From contig CAZYME010000028.1 of NCBI GenBank assembly GCA_964648115.1, positions 1 to 32,833 of the forward strand: 32,833 bases of DNA. The letters are read 5' to 3'. Below are positions 16,136-24,159 of the stretch, in pieces. The position numbers and the translations under genes were made by a program. This stretch comes from CAZYME01 sp964648115. Lineage in GTDB: Bacteria; Pseudomonadota; Gammaproteobacteria; Legionellales; Legionellaceae. Within the stretch, counting starts at the first letter, position 1. Every line of letters starts with the position of its first letter. The notes beneath the pieces were generated by a model. That model saw nothing but the letters and a program-made list of their open reading frames with translations. It was not told the origin of the DNA and ran no database searches.

Positions 16136-16426
16136 CTAACATATCGATTGATATAAATCTTTCCATTCAGGATTAAATGCATTAACAAGGCCATTCTTTT
16201 TTTTCCGCAACCATCCCTTAATCTGTTTCTCTCGCTCTATGGCAACGACTATGTTCTCACATGCTTCATAATATACCAGGCGGTCCACATTATATTTTTG
16301 CGTAAATCCTTTTACTAATTTATTCTTGTGCTCGTAAATGCGTCGTATCAAATCACTGGTGACGCCAACATATAGTACATTGTTATGTGTATTTGCTACA
16401 AAATATACGTACGACTCAGTATGCAT
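16136..16426 (-). CDS. Single-domain GIY-YIG endonuclease-family protein
   Basis: A 96-residue GIY-YIG domain protein of the small UPF0213/YhbQ-like kind. Motifs are YVYFV and LYVGVTSDLIRR (the GIY and YIG strands plus the conserved Arg), then YEHK, and Glu in the segment EREKQIKGW. The domain cuts DNA phosphodiesters in larger enzymes; the function of stand-alone copies is unclear. The ATG at 16426 has GGA 7 bases upstream; longer in-frame starts up to 16516 would run into the transposase end. It lies inside the 54-bp inverted repeats, immediately downstream of the IS66-type gene on the same strand, so it may have been carried with that element. Confidence 0.85.
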   Translation of the reverse strand: MHTESYVYFVANTHNNVLYVGVTSDLIRRIYEHKNKLVKGFTQKYNVDRLVYYEACENIVVAIEREKQIKGWLRKKKNGLVNAFNPEWKDLYQSIC

Positions 16427-16460
16427 GGGATGTTCCTTGTTGGATTGGACTATTTCCCTG

Positions 16461-17073
16461 TCAACTTCCTGCAGGGATGGGTATATTATCAGAAAATATT
16501 GCTTGGATGGAGCCAAGAACGTTAAAACCTCGTTTACGTACCGTACTTATGAATCCTCGAATGCGGGCGAACTGTTCGGCTCCTTGGGGCGTCCGAAAAC
16601 CGCCTGATACTTTTTGTTTACACTTCATCATTCGTAAATCACGCTCAGCATCATTGTTGGTGAACGGAACGGCTGGATCATGAAGAAATCGTAAAACGTC
16701 CTGCTTGTAATGAAGCAAGCGCAATAAAAGATTATGCCCAGTACGCTTTGGTTGCCTACCTCGCTTACCTTTACAGGGAAGCGGTGTTTTTGCTGTATGA
16801 AACGCCAACCCCATCTTAATAATTCTATCGTAAATTGTAGTCAACCACTTGAGACGTTCTGGCGGAATTGCATTGCTGCCATGAAAATGACGACAACGGA
16901 GCGCGACACGCAACAACCGCCTCATGTCACTAGCCCACTGCTCCTTATCATGTTCTATTATTGCTTTCAATTCACGCAAGTGATGTTGGTTACAAAGTCC
17001 ATGTTCAACGCCAAAAAGATTGTAATAACTTTTCCAATGATCATGAACCACCGTCCCTGATAGCCCATCGATT
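16461..17073 (-). pseudogene. IS66-family transposase, C-terminal fragment
   Basis: The open frame from the IS3 boundary to the stop at 16461 encodes about 203 residues of the IS66 TnpC C-terminal half: IDGLSGTVVHDHWKSYY, then LCNQHHLRELK, and the catalytic-Glu region FTNNDAERDLRMMK with KQKVSGGFRT, ending in a normal TnpC-like tail. The N-terminal part is at 18438-18908. About 130 residues that should join the two, including the first catalytic Asp region, are absent from both, so the gene cannot make an active enzyme even if the inserted IS3 were removed. Confidence 0.9.
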
Positions 17074-17196
17074 TGTAATGGTCAAGTAAAATCGGACACT
17101 TTGTTAAAGTTTTTTCCTTACACAACTCCTCCCTGCTGACGCACCGCTTCCGCGGTTTGTCTACTACTTGAGCCCGCGCCATCCAGGCGCTCTTAC

Positions 17197-18012
17197 TCAA
17201 GCAGTTTTGCAATAAATTTTTCGCTCAAGAGCCATGGGTGTTTTATACCCTAATGTAGAATGAATTCTCTGCCCATTATAAAATGCGATGTAGTCTACAA
17301 TACTTAATTTGGCCATTGATTTGCTGCTGAACCTTTCATAATTTAAATGCTCAGATTTTAGGCTTCTAAAGAATCGTTCGGTAGGGGAATTATCCCAGCA
17401 GTTACCCTTGCGGCTCATGCTTTGCTTCATGCCCATCACCTTTAATTGATCTTTATAACAATAACTTGCATATTGGCTGCCACGATCTGAGTGATGTAGC
17501 AAACCCTTAGCTGGTTTTCTACGCCAATAAGCCATCTGTAACGCCTTGAGGCATAAAGAGGTTTTCATGTGCTCATCAATAGCCCAGCCGACCACTTGTC
17601 GTGAGTATAAATCGATAACAACGGCCACATACATCCAACCTTCTAAGGTCCAAACGTAGCTGATATCAGTCGTCCAAACTTCATTAGGCTTACTTGGGTT
17701 AAATTGGCGATTAAGTGTATTGGGTGCTACCTCTAAGCAATGTTTACTATCAGTCGTTACTCTAAATCGTTTAGAATAACGAGCCTCTAGGTTTAATGCG
17801 TTCATGAGGCTACGAACCTTATAACGACCTATTTTATAGCCTTCCCCCTTGAGTGCTTTAACCAAGCGCCTAGAGCCATAGGTTTTCCTGCTCTTTTCAA
17901 ACAAACATTGTAATTTATTTTTAAGCATCATTTCATCACAATTAGGACCATTATCAGCAGTCAACCAGCTATAATATGAACTACGACTTACACACATTAC
18001 TTTGCATAACAT
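17197..18012 (-). CDS. IS3-family transposase OrfB (DDE integrase core)
   Basis: A 271-residue stand-alone frame holding a complete DDE catalytic core: Asp116 in WTTDISYV, Asp176 in HHSDRGSQY and Glu212 in DNSPTERFFRSLK, with 35 residues between the last two, the DD(35)E spacing of IS3 enzymes. The reading frame continues upstream of the ATG without a stop (segment NEIKYSFIKEQEKAYPIK) to a slippery heptamer at 18096-18090 in orfA, so the active product is expected to be an OrfAB fusion made by -1 frameshifting. The HTLGY-like C-terminal motif is HSTLGYKTPMAL. No disabling mutation is seen, so the element may be mobile. Confidence 0.93.
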   Translation of the reverse strand: MLCKVMCVSRSSYYSWLTADNGPNCDEMMLKNKLQCLFEKSRKTYGSRRLVKALKGEGYKIGRYKVRSLMNALNLEARYSKRFRVTTDSKHCLEVAPNTLNRQFNPSKPNEVWTTDISYVWTLEGWMYVAVVIDLYSRQVVGWAIDEHMKTSLCLKALQMAYWRRKPAKGLLHHSDRGSQYASYCYKDQLKVMGMKQSMSRKGNCWDNSPTERFFRSLKSEHLNYERFSSKSMAKLSIVDYIAFYNGQRIHSTLGYKTPMALERKIYCKTA

Positions 18013-18056
18013 CTTGATTGGATAAGCTTTCTCTTGCTCTTTAATAAATGAATATT

Positions 18057-18374
18057 TTATTTCATTTCTTGAGCAAAGAAAGCGCTGGCCTTTTTTAGAA
18101 TTTCTCGCTCCATCTTAAGCTTGATATTCTCTTTTCTTAGTCGCAGCAGCTCTTCGTGCTCACTTAAACTTAAGCTTGTTTTGCCAGTAGATGATTGAAC
18201 CTGGCGAGAGTTAATTCCGTTGCCTTTTTCTGCGTTTACCCAGCGTCTTAGCGCACTAAGCGATACACCTAAGCTTTCTGATGCCTCGGCATGCGTATAC
18301 CCTTGCTCTAAAACTAATTTTGCCGCAGCTTCTTTAAATTCTAACGTATAATATGGTTTCTTTACTGCTTTCAT
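18057..18374 (-). CDS. IS3-family OrfA (DNA-binding helix-turn-helix protein)
   Basis: A 105-residue protein with an N-terminal helix-turn-helix (YTLEFKEAAAKLVLEQGY, then SLGVSLSALRRWV) and a C-terminal leucine zipper (LLRLRKENIKLKMEREILKK). It binds the element's ends and provides the N-terminal part of the OrfAB transposase after -1 slippage. GAGGTG lies 4 bases before the ATG. The stop at 18057 falls downstream of the slippery site at 18096-18090, and the orfB frame is in the -1 phase relative to it. Confidence 0.92.
   Translation of the reverse strand: MKAVKKPYYTLEFKEAAAKLVLEQGYTHAEASESLGVSLSALRRWVNAEKGNGINSRQVQSSTGKTSLSLSEHEELLRLRKENIKLKMEREILKKASAFFAQEMK
18090..18096 (-). promoter_or_regulatory. 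Programmed -1 frameshift site of the IS3 element
   Basis: On the reverse strand the orfA codons read CTA AAA AAG, giving the heptamer A-AAA-AAG in the correct phase for -1 slippage. The -1 frame is open from here through the start of OrfB. This is the classical signal in IS3-family elements. Confidence 0.8.
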
Positions 18375-18437
18375 GATTCACCTCTATTGGTAGTTTAACA
18401 TACCTATAAAAGTGTCCGGGGTTATTAGACCATTACA

Positions 18438-18908
18438 CTGGACGGGTGCGCGAACGCCTGATGGAAATAGCGCCATAACCGTCTTATTGCAACAGGTACA
18501 ATATTTTACTTCAGCTTGATGTTCAGTAACTTCAATTTTAGGCAGTGGTATATCAAAAACCTGTCGCTTCACTATTCCCAGCGGTGGTGATTGGAGCAGC
18601 GTATGTTGGCAATCTGGACATGTCGTTAATACATGCATTTTGACAATATCAGGTGTTTCGGTTTGCTTCAGTGTTTCGCCCGTGTGGCCTATTTGACCCC
18701 CACTTTTATGCTTGCCATTTTCACGCAATGAAGTAGTTCGTGGTGGTTTACCTAAACCACCACTGGACGGTGGCTTTGAACTGTTGCTGCTATTTTTATT
18801 TAAGCGTTTTTCTAAGTCTGCAATCTTCGCAGCCTGTTGTTTTACGACTTGTTCTAACTCTGCAAGCTTTATCAAAAGCGTTGATATAATTTGTTCGTAG
18901 TCTTTCAT
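18438..18908 (-). pseudogene. IS66-family transposase, N-terminal fragment
   Basis: About 157 codons of the N-terminal half of an IS66 TnpC: a leucine-rich coiled coil (ISTLLIKLAELEQVVKQQ), the characteristic NSSNSSKPPSSGG linker, a zinc-binding region with CPDCQ and CTCCNK, and VTEHQAEVKY, ending at VRAPVQ where the IS3 element begins. Translation would run a further 17 codons into the IS3 end. The remainder is at 16461-17073, with the middle lost. Strand and order agree with a single original gene. Confidence 0.9.
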
Positions 18909-18976
18909 CCACCTATTTGATCATAACTGCATAATTTTTCAAGTGTTTTTTCCATTATTTAAATCGCGCCACATTC

Positions 18977-19030
18977 AGGAGATCCTTCGCGCAAAAAGAT
19001 TCGCTCAGGATGACGTACCTGGGGAGTTAC
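18977..19030 (-). repeat. 54-bp inverted repeat, right arm
   Basis: Reverse complement of 16066-16119 with one mismatch. It lies 68 bases beyond the start codon of the broken IS66-type gene. The gap 18909-19262 otherwise contains only another short repeat and a promoter; no gene is seen in it. Confidence 0.92.
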
Positions 19031-19108
19031 AAAAATGCTTTAAATACACCCCTCTTCCTCAAGGGGCGTTGTAGAATAAATATTTTATGCTCTTATTTAA
19101 AACCGTTC

Positions 19109-19142
19109 GTACTGAGCAACGCAGCGACGTCTCGAAGTACCA
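19109..19142. repeat. Short imperfect palindrome (CGTTCGTACTGAGC...GTCTCGAAGTAC)
   Basis: CGTTCGTACTGAGCAACGC then AGCGACGTCTCGAAGTAC resembles dispersed REP-like units. Only one copy of this type is seen in the window. Confidence 0.4.
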
Positions 19143-19222
19143 CACTAGCTTTTGTTTATGCTTTGCTGGCACATGACTCATAAGCAAAAATCTGTTTGGT
19201 TATCTGTATTTAACAAAATACG

Positions 19223-19231
19223 TGCTATAAT
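19223..19231 (+). promoter_or_regulatory. Extended -10 promoter of the 620-residue protein gene
   Basis: TGCTATAAT: a perfect TATAAT box (19226-19231) preceded by TG one base upstream. No good -35 box stands at the right distance. It lies 32 bases before the start codon, so transcription would begin about 25 bases before it. Confidence 0.6.
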
Positions 19232-19262
19232 AGCGCACATTGCTAATTAAATAATACATTAT

Positions 19263-21125
19263 ATGCCCTTTGGAAATCCTAGTGCCGATTACAAACTAAC
19301 CATTATCAACTCAATTTTAAGTCGCCAACCACCTCGCGGCAAACATCAACGTGTTAAAAAAATAACAAGCGTCAAAACGGCTGAAATTGAAACTGAAATA
19401 ACGATAGGAAAAGTTTACGCGGCTGTAAATTGTTTTTTAGTATCATGTAAATCCTTGGCTGAAAAAAATAAGCCCCAGCTCTTTAATAAACTGTTTGAAA
19501 GCACAAGCGCACCTTCACATTACTCAGAAGACTCTAATGATTTACAAAGAAGAGTCAATGATTTTGAAACCAATGATTTTTTAGCCGAACTCTTTTATTC
19601 ACATTTTCATCGTTTTATTGAAAATCTCACTTTGATGGCTCATGAAATAGGCTCTTCGCTGAATGCCATTTTTGATGAGCACCTGTCAGGCTATGAAAAC
19701 GATATTCGCTCTGTAAAGACTAACGAAGACAGATTTGAGCCTATTAGAGATAGATTATTTATATTAATTCTAACCTTGAGAAATATTCTTTCAGAGGTTG
19801 AAAACGATATATTTACTAAAATTGTTGAGCCAAAAATTCTTAGCGTAATCCGGAACAAAAATCAGGAGCAGAAAACCTTATTATTAGCAGAGGATAAGCA
19901 GGAATTAAACTCCATAGCAAGTTCGAGTATTTTAAGCATCACGCAAGAGCTAAATGAACTATTGTTTGCTTGTTGCAACTTATATCAACGATCACATGCC
20001 GATGAGGATGCTCCGGGCAGAGCTATTTGCCAGAGTGCATCACCTAATCATTTTTTTAGCAGAGCCCAGCGCTCTAGAAAAACGCCTCGTTATTTAACAG
20101 ACGATCAACAACCCTCATCTCAGCTATGCTTGCCATATTTTTCAGCAAAACCTGACTCCTCACTTGAATCAGTGGTTCGTATGATAGTGAAAGCAATTAT
20201 AAGTGAGAAATATAAAGAGCAATACCTTAAATTCTATTATAAGACTCCATTAAGCACGATACATCAAAATCCCTCCTGTCTTGCACCTTGCATGATTATT
20301 GCTCGCCTTGTAAATCCAACCACTAATTTAATTACGCTAACAATCGATGGAAAAAACATCTCCTTCCAGGACTCTATTATACTGGGCGTAATTTCAGGAA
20401 ATGAAGACCGGCCAGACTTTCAAAAAACACTGTTATTTCTAAATAATGTTTGTAAAGAAGAAGAGATTCCCGTCTTATCCGGTGTAGAAGATATCGTATT
20501 CTGTTCCGAGGCAGAATTTAGGCGTGTTAAAAACACTTTGATTTCGATTTTGAGTGCCGCGGAATTAGCCGAATTATTAACCAATCCGATTACGATAGAT
20601 AAATTTTGTGCAGAACGCAAGTTAATGGGTTTGATATTACTTAATCATCACCAGCTTTCCAAGGTGGATATCGAAACAGCCACAATATTTCTACCTATGC
20701 CAATACACATTCGCTCAATCAGAAGCGAACGTGAACACATAGAAACTATGGGAAATGGCGATTGTATACCGTTTGATTTTTACAATCTTATTGTCGAAGT
20801 TAACTTAGATCCAATTTCCACTGAGCTTGAAGAGCGCACGCAACATCTGCCTAATGCGCGAGATTTGAATAAAAAAATGGCAGCAGCAAAACGATTACGA
20901 CAGGGGTATTTTGATCGCCAAGTGCAGATATTTAAAATAAATAACGAACACTTTCTTGTTCCTTTTGCATCGCCCTGTGATAACTGTAGAAATTTATGGG
21001 GCATGTATCGTTTAATTTTCGAAGCTATTAAAGATAAAATACCATCACCAAATGCTGAGCTCGGGACAATTTCAGAAAATTTGTCTTTAGGGTCTGTTGA
21101 CAATTCATATTCTCAAATTATCTAA
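19263..21125 (+). CDS. Orphan protein with possible deaminase-fold C-terminal region
   Basis: A 620-residue protein without a family that I can name. Residues 1-300 are mainly helical and charged; a Cys- and Pro-containing middle follows. The C-terminal half carries Cys449-Ala-Glu451 in DKFCAERKL and Pro571-Cys572-x-x-Cys575 in ASPCDNCRNLWG. C/H-A-E followed by P-C-x-x-C is the zinc-binding and catalytic signature of cytidine-deaminase-like enzymes, including bacterial toxin deaminases that use Cys rather than His. The gap of about 120 residues between the motifs is longer than usual and would need an insertion. There is no signal peptide. It has its own promoter and no operon partner. The final codons lie in a repeat arm (21089-21105), so the natural C-terminus may have been altered. 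Effector or toxin-like enzyme is a hypothesis. Confidence 0.8.
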   Translation: MPFGNPSADYKLTIINSILSRQPPRGKHQRVKKITSVKTAEIETEITIGKVYAAVNCFLVSCKSLAEKNKPQLFNKLFESTSAPSHYSEDSNDLQRRVNDFETNDFLAELFYSHFHRFIENLTLMAHEIGSSLNAIFDEHLSGYENDIRSVKTNEDRFEPIRDRLFILILTLRNILSEVENDIFTKIVEPKILSVIRNKNQEQKTLLLAEDKQELNSIASSSILSITQELNELLFACCNLYQRSHADEDAPGRAICQSASPNHFFSRAQRSRKTPRYLTDDQQPSSQLCLPYFSAKPDSSLESVVRMIVKAIISEKYKEQYLKFYYKTPLSTIHQNPSCLAPCMIIARLVNPTTNLITLTIDGKNISFQDSIILGVISGNEDRPDFQKTLLFLNNVCKEEEIPVLSGVEDIVFCSEAEFRRVKNTLISILSAAELAELLTNPITIDKFCAERKLMGLILLNHHQLSKVDIETATIFLPMPIHIRSIRSEREHIETMGNGDCIPFDFYNLIVEVNLDPISTELEERTQHLPNARDLNKKMAAAKRLRQGYFDRQVQIFKINNEHFLVPFASPCDNCRNLWGMYRLIFEAIKDKIPSPNAELGTISENLSLGSVDNSYSQII

Positions 21126-21228
21126 AATGCCTACGTACCGTGGCTTGTCCAAGGTATCCAGAGATCTTCTGGATGGCGCGGACAAGCCGCGCCACGTAGG
21201 CCTTATAGAGCAATTGTCAACAGACCCT
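21089..21228. repeat. Nested palindrome: 17-bp outer arms around a GCGG-type palindrome
   Basis: AGGGTCTGTTGACAATT (21089-21105) and its perfect inverse (21212-21228) enclose a complete dispersed palindrome (21129-21201, from GCCTACGTACCGTGGC to GCCACGTAGGC). The left arm encodes part of the C-terminus of the 620-residue protein and the right arm reaches the stop codon of convergent cyoD. The same AGGGTCTGTTGA occurs again at 27712. Confidence 0.9.
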
Positions 21229-21565
21229 AATGCATCATATAAAAATTTAAGTTCCACATAATCCATAAGGATCCACAAATAATAGATGTTAAAATAACGC
21301 CGGTGAAAAGAAAGGTCATGATATTTGTTCTTCCTTGCGGTGTTTGCGTGGTCAGACGAAGAAAAAAAATCACCTGTACTAAAAATTGAATGCACGCTGA
21401 GGAAAAAATGAGTGCCAATACTTCTAATTTAGAAAACCTTTGGGACATTACTGACCAAAAAGAAAACACTGTTAGTATGGAGCAACTTATAAAGCCGACT
21501 AAATACAGCCCTAATTTTTTTTGGCCTGTGCCATAGTCAGGCTCGTTCATTCCATGATGTTCCAT
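21227..21565 (-). CDS. cyoD: Cytochrome bo3 ubiquinol oxidase subunit IV
   Basis: A 112-residue subunit with three membrane helices (about 18-40, 46-70 and 79-103), matching CyoD in size and layout; QVIFFLRLTTQ lies between helices two and three. It is thought to help assemble the copper and haem centre of subunit I. The ATG is 1 base past the cyoC stop. The stop codon TAG (21229-21227) falls at the edge of a repeat arm, so the last residues may have been changed by repeat insertion. Confidence 0.93.
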   Translation of the reverse strand: MEHHGMNEPDYGTGQKKLGLYLVGFISCSILTVFSFWSVMSQRFSKLEVLALIFSSACIQFLVQVIFFLRLTTQTPQGRTNIMTFLFTGVILTSIICGSLWIMWNLNFYMMH

Positions 21566-21566
21566 G

Positions 21567-22163
21567 TTAAATAGCCCCCATCAGGTATACAACAGTAAAT
21601 ACAAAAATCCAAACAATGTCTAAAAAATTCCAAAACAATCCCAAATAGGTCATGCGACGACGCTTAATATGATTTAATTTGATTAATGGAAGTTGGATAA
21701 TCATCACTATAATCCACAGCAAGCCAAAACTGACATGTAATCCATGAGTGCCTACCAAAGTGAAAAACGAAGAAATTGCGCCACTCACATCCCATCGAAA
21801 ACCTTCATTGGCCAAATGAATAAACTCAATGAGCTCCATTGTAATAAAACCAGCACCAAGCAAGAAGGTCATACCAAGCCATAGCTGAACTTTGTATAAT
21901 TTATCCTTATACAAATTTAAAATCGCCAAGCAAAAAGTAAGGTTAGATACTAGCAAAAGAAATGTTTCGATGAGTACATCGTGTAAATTAACATAACTCT
22001 TAAGCGCTGGCCCTGGATATCCTGGATTATTTAACACTAAAAAGGTTGCAAATAAACAGCCAAATAAAATGCAATCGGTCAGAATGTACATCCAAAACCC
22101 AAACACATCGGTTGAATCGCTGTCATGATGATGCACCTCAGTGAGGATGGCTTCATTGTGCAT
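21567..22163 (-). CDS. cyoC: Cytochrome bo3 ubiquinol oxidase subunit III
   Basis: A 198-residue five-helix membrane protein of the haem-copper oxidase subunit III family. Visible are FGFWMYILTDCILFGCLFAT at the first helix, the conserved Glu-containing MELIEFIHLANEG, and GTHGLHVSFGLLWI. Its start codon shares one base with the cyoB stop and its end is 1 base before cyoD, so translation is coupled. It lies in the order A-B-C-D usual for this operon. No cyoE gene is found after cyoD in this window. Confidence 0.96.
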   Translation of the reverse strand: MHNEAILTEVHHHDSDSTDVFGFWMYILTDCILFGCLFATFLVLNNPGYPGPALKSYVNLHDVLIETFLLLVSNLTFCLAILNLYKDKLYKVQLWLGMTFLLGAGFITMELIEFIHLANEGFRWDVSGAISSFFTLVGTHGLHVSFGLLWIIVMIIQLPLIKLNHIKRRRMTYLGLFWNFLDIVWIFVFTVVYLMGAI

Positions 22164-24157
22164 TACACAAGCTCCCTAAAGTGAGCTAATTCAGTTCTTT
22201 TGACTGTTTCAGCATCGATATAATAATCAACGTCATTTGAAAACGTCCGAGCAATCGCTGTAGAAATAACTCCAAGTAAACCAATAATTCCCGGGATAAG
22301 CATGTGCCAAACTAAAGCAAATCCTGCGATGCCTGAAAAAAGCGCGATAATAAACCCTGTCGATGTATTTTTTGGCATATGAATTGGGTCGTAATGAGCG
22401 TCTTTAGGATGTACTCTGCCTTCAGCCCGATGATGTTCCTTATCCACCCAGAACTGGTCGAGCGCGTCTACTTTGGGTAATTTAGCAAAATTATATAAGG
22501 GGGCAGGTGATGCAACCGACCACTCCAATGTGCGGCCATTCCAAGGATCACCTGTACGGTCATGAAGGGCATGACGATTTTTTATGCTTACAATTAACTG
22601 AATAACCTGAAAAACAATACCCGTTAAAATCAACAAGGCTCCCATCGCTGCAAAAACTAAATAGGGTTGATACATGGTGTTCGCATAATGATTAGTTCGA
22701 CGCACAAATCCATCTAGACCCAAAACGTAGAGGGGCATGAAGGCACAATAAAATCCAACCACCCAAAAATAGAAAGCCCGTTTACCCCATGTCTCATCCA
22801 AGCGAAAACCGAAGGCCTTTGGAAACCAGTAAGTGATTCCGGCAAAGGCTCCAAATAATACGCCACCAATAATCACATTATGAAAGTGGGCCACAAGAAA
22901 TAGGCTATTATGAACCTGAAAATCGACTGGGGGGACTGCCATCATAACCCCGGTCATCCCACCTATTGCAAAAGTAGTAAAAAAGGCTGTAACCCAAAGC
23001 ATGGGTGTCGCCATGATAATTCGGCCCTTATACATAGTAAACAACCAGTTAAACACCTTTACTCCAGTAGGAATTGAAATAATCATCGTCGCTATCCCAA
23101 AAAAGGAGTTAACATCTGCTCCGGCCCCCATAGTAAAAAAATGGTGAAGCCACACAACGAAGGATAAAAACGTTATCATTGCTATGGCCCATACCATAGT
23201 GGTGTAACCAAATAATTTTTTTTGACTGAACGTTGCCACCACTTCTGAAAAAATACCAAACACTGGCAAAATTAAGATATAAACCTCTGGGTGACCCCAT
23301 ACCCAGATTAAATTAATATACATCATGCTGTTTCCACCTGCGAAATCAGCAAAGAAATGCATATCGAGCATGCGATCTAGCGATAAAAGAGCAAGCGTTA
23401 CCGTTAATACAGGAAATGCAAGAGCAACTAAAATCATGGAGCACAAAGCAGCCCAAACAAAAACAGGCATTTTCATTAACGTCATGCCTTTACAACGCAT
23501 TTTCAAAATAGTCGCAATAAAATTAATTCCTGCAAGCAAGGTTCCAACGCCTGAAATTTGTAAGGACCAGATATAGTAGTCAACACCCACGTCAGGACTA
23601 TAATACAACTCAGATAAAGGAGGATATGCAAGCCAACCTGTAGATGCAAATTGCCCTACCACCAGTGAAATATTGCACAACATCGCCCCGACAAAAGTTA
23701 ACCAAAAACTAAGTGAATTTAAATAGGGATAAGCCACATCACGCGCACCAATTTGTAAAGGTACTATCATATTGAGTAGGGCAAAGACAAGCGGCATAGC
23801 AACAAAGAAAATCATAATAACGCCGTGTGCTGTAAAAATTTGATCGTAATGATCTGGGGGTAAAAATCCCACAGCATTCCCCGCGGCAACTGCTTGTTGC
23901 GCGCGCATTAAAAGCGCGTCTGAAAAACCACGTAGCAGCATTACAAAGGCTAAGATTAAATACATAATCCCAATTTTTTTATGATCTACTGAAGTCACCC
24001 ATTCGTTCCAGATATAGGACCATTTTTTAAGTATCGTCAATAAGGTCAGAACCCCTACAAATCCTAGCACCATAAACACCCCTGCCCCCATAGCAAAAGG
24101 ATTATGAAAAGGTATAGCGTCTAGGGTCAATTTACCGAGTAATAAATTTTGAAACAT
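22163..24157 (-). CDS. cyoB: Cytochrome bo3 ubiquinol oxidase subunit I
   Basis: The 664-residue catalytic subunit, the same size as E. coli CyoB. It reduces oxygen to water at a haem-copper site and pumps protons across the inner membrane. The copper ligand and cross-linked tyrosine lie in WGHPEVYILILP, the other two copper histidines in LHHFFTMG, and the haem histidines in VAHFHNVIIGG. The N-terminal proton path segment NMIVPLQIGARDVAYP is intact. It starts 2 bases after the cyoA stop. All expected residues are present, so the enzyme should be active. Confidence 0.98.
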   Translation of the reverse strand: MFQNLLLGKLTLDAIPFHNPFAMGAGVFMVLGFVGVLTLLTILKKWSYIWNEWVTSVDHKKIGIMYLILAFVMLLRGFSDALLMRAQQAVAAGNAVGFLPPDHYDQIFTAHGVIMIFFVAMPLVFALLNMIVPLQIGARDVAYPYLNSLSFWLTFVGAMLCNISLVVGQFASTGWLAYPPLSELYYSPDVGVDYYIWSLQISGVGTLLAGINFIATILKMRCKGMTLMKMPVFVWAALCSMILVALAFPVLTVTLALLSLDRMLDMHFFADFAGGNSMMYINLIWVWGHPEVYILILPVFGIFSEVVATFSQKKLFGYTTMVWAIAMITFLSFVVWLHHFFTMGAGADVNSFFGIATMIISIPTGVKVFNWLFTMYKGRIIMATPMLWVTAFFTTFAIGGMTGVMMAVPPVDFQVHNSLFLVAHFHNVIIGGVLFGAFAGITYWFPKAFGFRLDETWGKRAFYFWVVGFYCAFMPLYVLGLDGFVRRTNHYANTMYQPYLVFAAMGALLILTGIVFQVIQLIVSIKNRHALHDRTGDPWNGRTLEWSVASPAPLYNFAKLPKVDALDQFWVDKEHHRAEGRVHPKDAHYDPIHMPKNTSTGFIIALFSGIAGFALVWHMLIPGIIGLLGVISTAIARTFSNDVDYYIDAETVKRTELAHFRELV

Positions 24158-24159
24158 AA

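Larger units (their letters stand above)
17074..18437 (-). mobile_element. Complete IS3-family insertion sequence (1364 bp)
   Basis: The ends are imperfect inverted repeats: the right end (read inward) starts TGTAATGGTCTAATAACCCC and the left end TGTAATGGTCAAGTAAAATC, and both continue into CGGACAC. Between them are intact orfA and orfB on the reverse strand with a frameshift site. The element interrupts the IS66-type transposase gene. The host sequence on either side (GTCCAG and AATCGA in the reading direction of the transposase) shows no 3-4 bp target duplication, and about 130 codons of host gene are missing, so an adjacent deletion probably followed insertion. Confidence 0.9.

Noticed and set aside
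16967..17212. Reverse-strand open frame downstream of IS3 orfB (KSAWMARAQVVDK)
   Set aside because: It spans the IS3 left end and part of the IS66 fragment in another frame; best explained as non-coding IS end sequence.
18909..19262. Possible missed gene in the 354-base gap
   Set aside because: Only a 54-bp repeat arm, a short palindrome and a promoter are seen; no frame with a ribosome site and sensible composition.
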